Origin: Bacillota bacterium
GTDB taxonomy: Bacteria; Bacillota; Thermosediminibacteria; Thermosediminibacterales; Thermosediminibacteraceae
DNA: 7,307 nucleotides
Direction: 5' to 3'
NCBI GenBank assembly: GCA_003242255.1
Contig: QGUT01000074.1
Coordinates: 1-7,307, forward strand
In this document: positions 6,173-7,307 of the stretch, piece by piece
Layout of the letters: each line of letters starts with the position of its first letter
Position numbering within the stretch: position 1 is the stretch's first letter
Made by a program: the position numbers and the translations under genes
Notes under the pieces: model-generated
The model's database searches: none
Seen by the model: only the letters and a program-made list of their open reading frames with translations
Told to the model about the DNA's origin: nothing

Positions 6173-6179
6173 CTCCTTT
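6173..6179 (-). promoter_or_regulatory. Ribosome binding site fixing the GTG start at 6163
   Basis: AAAGGAG (6179-6173) has no spacer to the in-frame TTG at 6172 but 9 bases to GTG 6163. The shorter product begins MKPFYRALKS, a standard signal-peptide start. A second AAGGAGG lies about 12 bases further upstream. Confidence 0.6.
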
Positions 6180-6192
6180 CATTTCCTCCTTC

Positions 6193-6220
6193 ATTATATA
6201 TTTCTACAAAAATCAATCAA
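6193..6220 (-). promoter_or_regulatory. SigA-type promoter for the SLH-receiver-kinase operon
   Basis: Minus strand: -35 TTGATT (6220-6215), 16-base spacer, -10 TATAAT (6198-6193). It sits just after the upstream gene's terminator and about 30 bases before the GTG start, so the leader is very short (about 23 bases). The next strong terminator downstream is at 2867-2904, beyond the kinase gene. Confidence 0.7.
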
Positions 6221-6235
6221 TTCCTTCTTTGGAAG

Positions 6236-6257
6236 AAAAAAGGGGGCGACAGCCCCC
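6236..6257 (-). terminator. Strong intrinsic terminator after the upstream SLH gene
   Basis: On the minus strand GGGGGC (6257-6252), loop TGTC, GCCCCC (6247-6242), then six T (6241-6236). All six stem pairs are G-C. It begins 11 bases after the TAA at 6271-6269 and separates the two SLH genes into different transcripts. The 5' arm belongs to a run of nine G, so the stem can slip in register. Confidence 0.9.
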
Positions 6258-6268
6258 CCCCAATAGCG

Positions 6269-7307
6269 TTATTGTTTTATCCCTTTAATCACCAGAGCCT
6301 TATCCCCTCGGGATACTACCTCGACGTAAGAACCTTCTTTGAGGTCCGAAAGTTCCGCCCGCTCTCCTTCCATCTTTATATAAGTTTCGCCGGTAATTTC
6401 AAAAGTCAAAGTGTTCCTGTCGGTCAAAACAACCCATCGGTCAACTTCCAGAAGTGGCCCCCTCATAAATATGGAAACGCCCTCTTTCAATTCGCCCAAA
6501 ATCAATATTTTTTCGCCCAGGTAATCCTCCAGACTTTCTAGTTCTCCCACCAGCACGAACCTGCCGTCTCCGGTTTCGAGTTCCAGGTGCCGCCCTTCTA
6601 TATCGCTTTCCTTCAACACGCCCACATAACCTGTTTTAGCTTCGTCAAAGGGGAAAAGGCTCACGGTCTTCCGTTCCCTGTCCACCCCCACTATTATCCC
6701 CTTTGCCGTATCAGCGGCTTTTTGCCGGTCAAGGCCGCTTAATATCACAGCCATTTCGGCCCTGCTGGCGGGTTTGTTGGGCTGGAAGACCCCTCCGGGG
6801 TAGCCTTTCATAAGCCCCAGGTCCACCATCACGTAGACGTATCCGACCGCATCTTCAGGTATGGCCCGGGCATCCTTGAAGGCGAGTTTCTCGTCCATGT
6901 GCTTTTTCGCCTCTTCTTCCAGGCCCAAAGCCCGGACTATATATTTTGCAATTTCGCACCTTTTAGCCGGCTGATTGGGATTGAATCCATTCAGTTCTTC
7001 AGGCTTTAAAATCCCCTTTTCCACCGCCAGGTCTAAATAATAATCTTTCCAGAAAAGCTTAGAATCAGCCATATTTTCATCTTCCCATCCCATTGCTCGC
7101 AGGGTCATTATCACAGCCTCCAGACCGGTAACCGGCTTTCCCGGTTTGAACCAGCCTCCTGGATAGCCTTTTAATACGCCCTTTTCGTACATCCTTTCGA
7201 TGGAAGAGCGGGCCCACTCCCACTCCTTACCCAAATCCCTGAAAACGCCGTTTTTTCTGGCTTCAATTGCCGGCGCTGCCGAAAAGTTTCTAACAACACA
7301 ACTAAAA
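6269..7307 (-). CDS. SLH-domain protein, 5' end beyond the window
   Basis: The frame is open to the window edge, giving 345 visible residues; no start with a ribosome site is seen, so the true start lies outside. The first visible residues, ending FSAAPAIEA, look like the end of a signal peptide. Three SLH domains follow (visible residues about 21-72, 82-130 and 141-193). GYPGGWFKPGKP and GYPGGVFQPNKP mark the first and third. The binding turns are VTGLE (lacking the usual Arg), AKRCE and ASRAE. The C-terminal part (about 201-345) is beta-rich and ends in a module (VVLTDRNTLTFEITGE to VVSRGDKALVIKG) resembling those of the neighbouring SLH protein. Shared strings such as GLEEEAK show the two genes are paralogues in tandem. 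A terminator follows the stop. Likely an S-layer-associated surface protein; specific role unknown. Confidence 0.88.
   Translation of the reverse strand, partial: FSCVVRNFSAAPAIEARKNGVFRDLGKEWEWARSSIERMYEKGVLKGYPGGWFKPGKPVTGLEAVIMTLRAMGWEDENMADSKLFWKDYYLDLAVEKGILKPEELNGFNPNQPAKRCEIAKYIVRALGLEEEAKKHMDEKLAFKDARAIPEDAVGYVYVMVDLGLMKGYPGGVFQPNKPASRAEMAVILSGLDRQKAADTAKGIIVGVDRERKTVSLFPFDEAKTGYVGVLKESDIEGRHLELETGDGRFVLVGELESLEDYLGEKILILGELKEGVSIFMRGPLLEVDRWVVLTDRNTLTFEITGETYIKMEGERAELSDLKEGSYVEVVSRGDKALVIKGIKQ

Noticed and set aside
6253..6261. Run of nine C as a phase-variation tract
   Set aside because: It lies outside coding sequence and is explained as the G arm of the intrinsic terminator, although length variation could shift the stem.
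6080..6541. Plus-strand frame spanning the gap between the SLH genes
   Set aside because: It crosses the promoter and terminator and antisense coding on both sides; no ribosome site.

Overview
The window reads as chromosomal DNA of an endospore-lineage Firmicute, most likely a thermophilic clostridium of the Thermoanaerobacterales/Thermosediminibacter type. The support is: strong Shine-Dalgarno sites, SigA-type promoters, frequent TTG starts, SLH-domain surface proteins, a Spo0F-like regulator with a sporulation-type kinase, and split 'gate' membrane proteins. The genus is inference; the Firmicute assignment is firm. Nothing indicates a phage, transposon, CRISPR array, tRNA or rRNA.

Left part (1-1581). 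The first 140 bases, minus strand, are the N-terminus of a CstA-type carbon-starvation/peptide transporter. It is knocked out of frame by one extra base in a run of seven C. A compact divergent promoter region (about 262-318) separates it from a rightward three-gene operon: two small nucleoside-recognition (gate-domain) membrane proteins and a MazG-like nucleotide pyrophosphohydrolase. The second gate gene and the MazG-like gene overlap by ATGA, so the operon ties a two-subunit membrane protein to a nucleotide-cleaving enzyme.

Middle part (1584-4273, all minus strand). A complete transcription terminator rho gene converges on the MazG-like gene with 2 bases between the stop codons. Its short leader holds a hairpin followed by seven U, an intrinsic-terminator shape that every rho transcript must cross. 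Upstream lie a soluble histidine kinase and a stand-alone receiver protein whose genes overlap by 14 bases. With the start chosen here, the receiver's key residues fall at D10, D11, D54, S82 and K104, the Spo0F numbering, and the kinase H-box region resembles the KinA-E sporulation kinases.

Right part (4301-7307, minus strand). Two tandem genes encode exported SLH (S-layer homology) proteins, each with three SLH domains and a beta-rich C-terminal region. The downstream one (620 aa) carries about five degenerate 70-85-residue modules and has its own promoter. It lies 27 bases ahead of the receiver gene, so SLH protein, receiver and kinase probably form one transcription unit. The upstream one runs off the window and ends in a strong intrinsic terminator.
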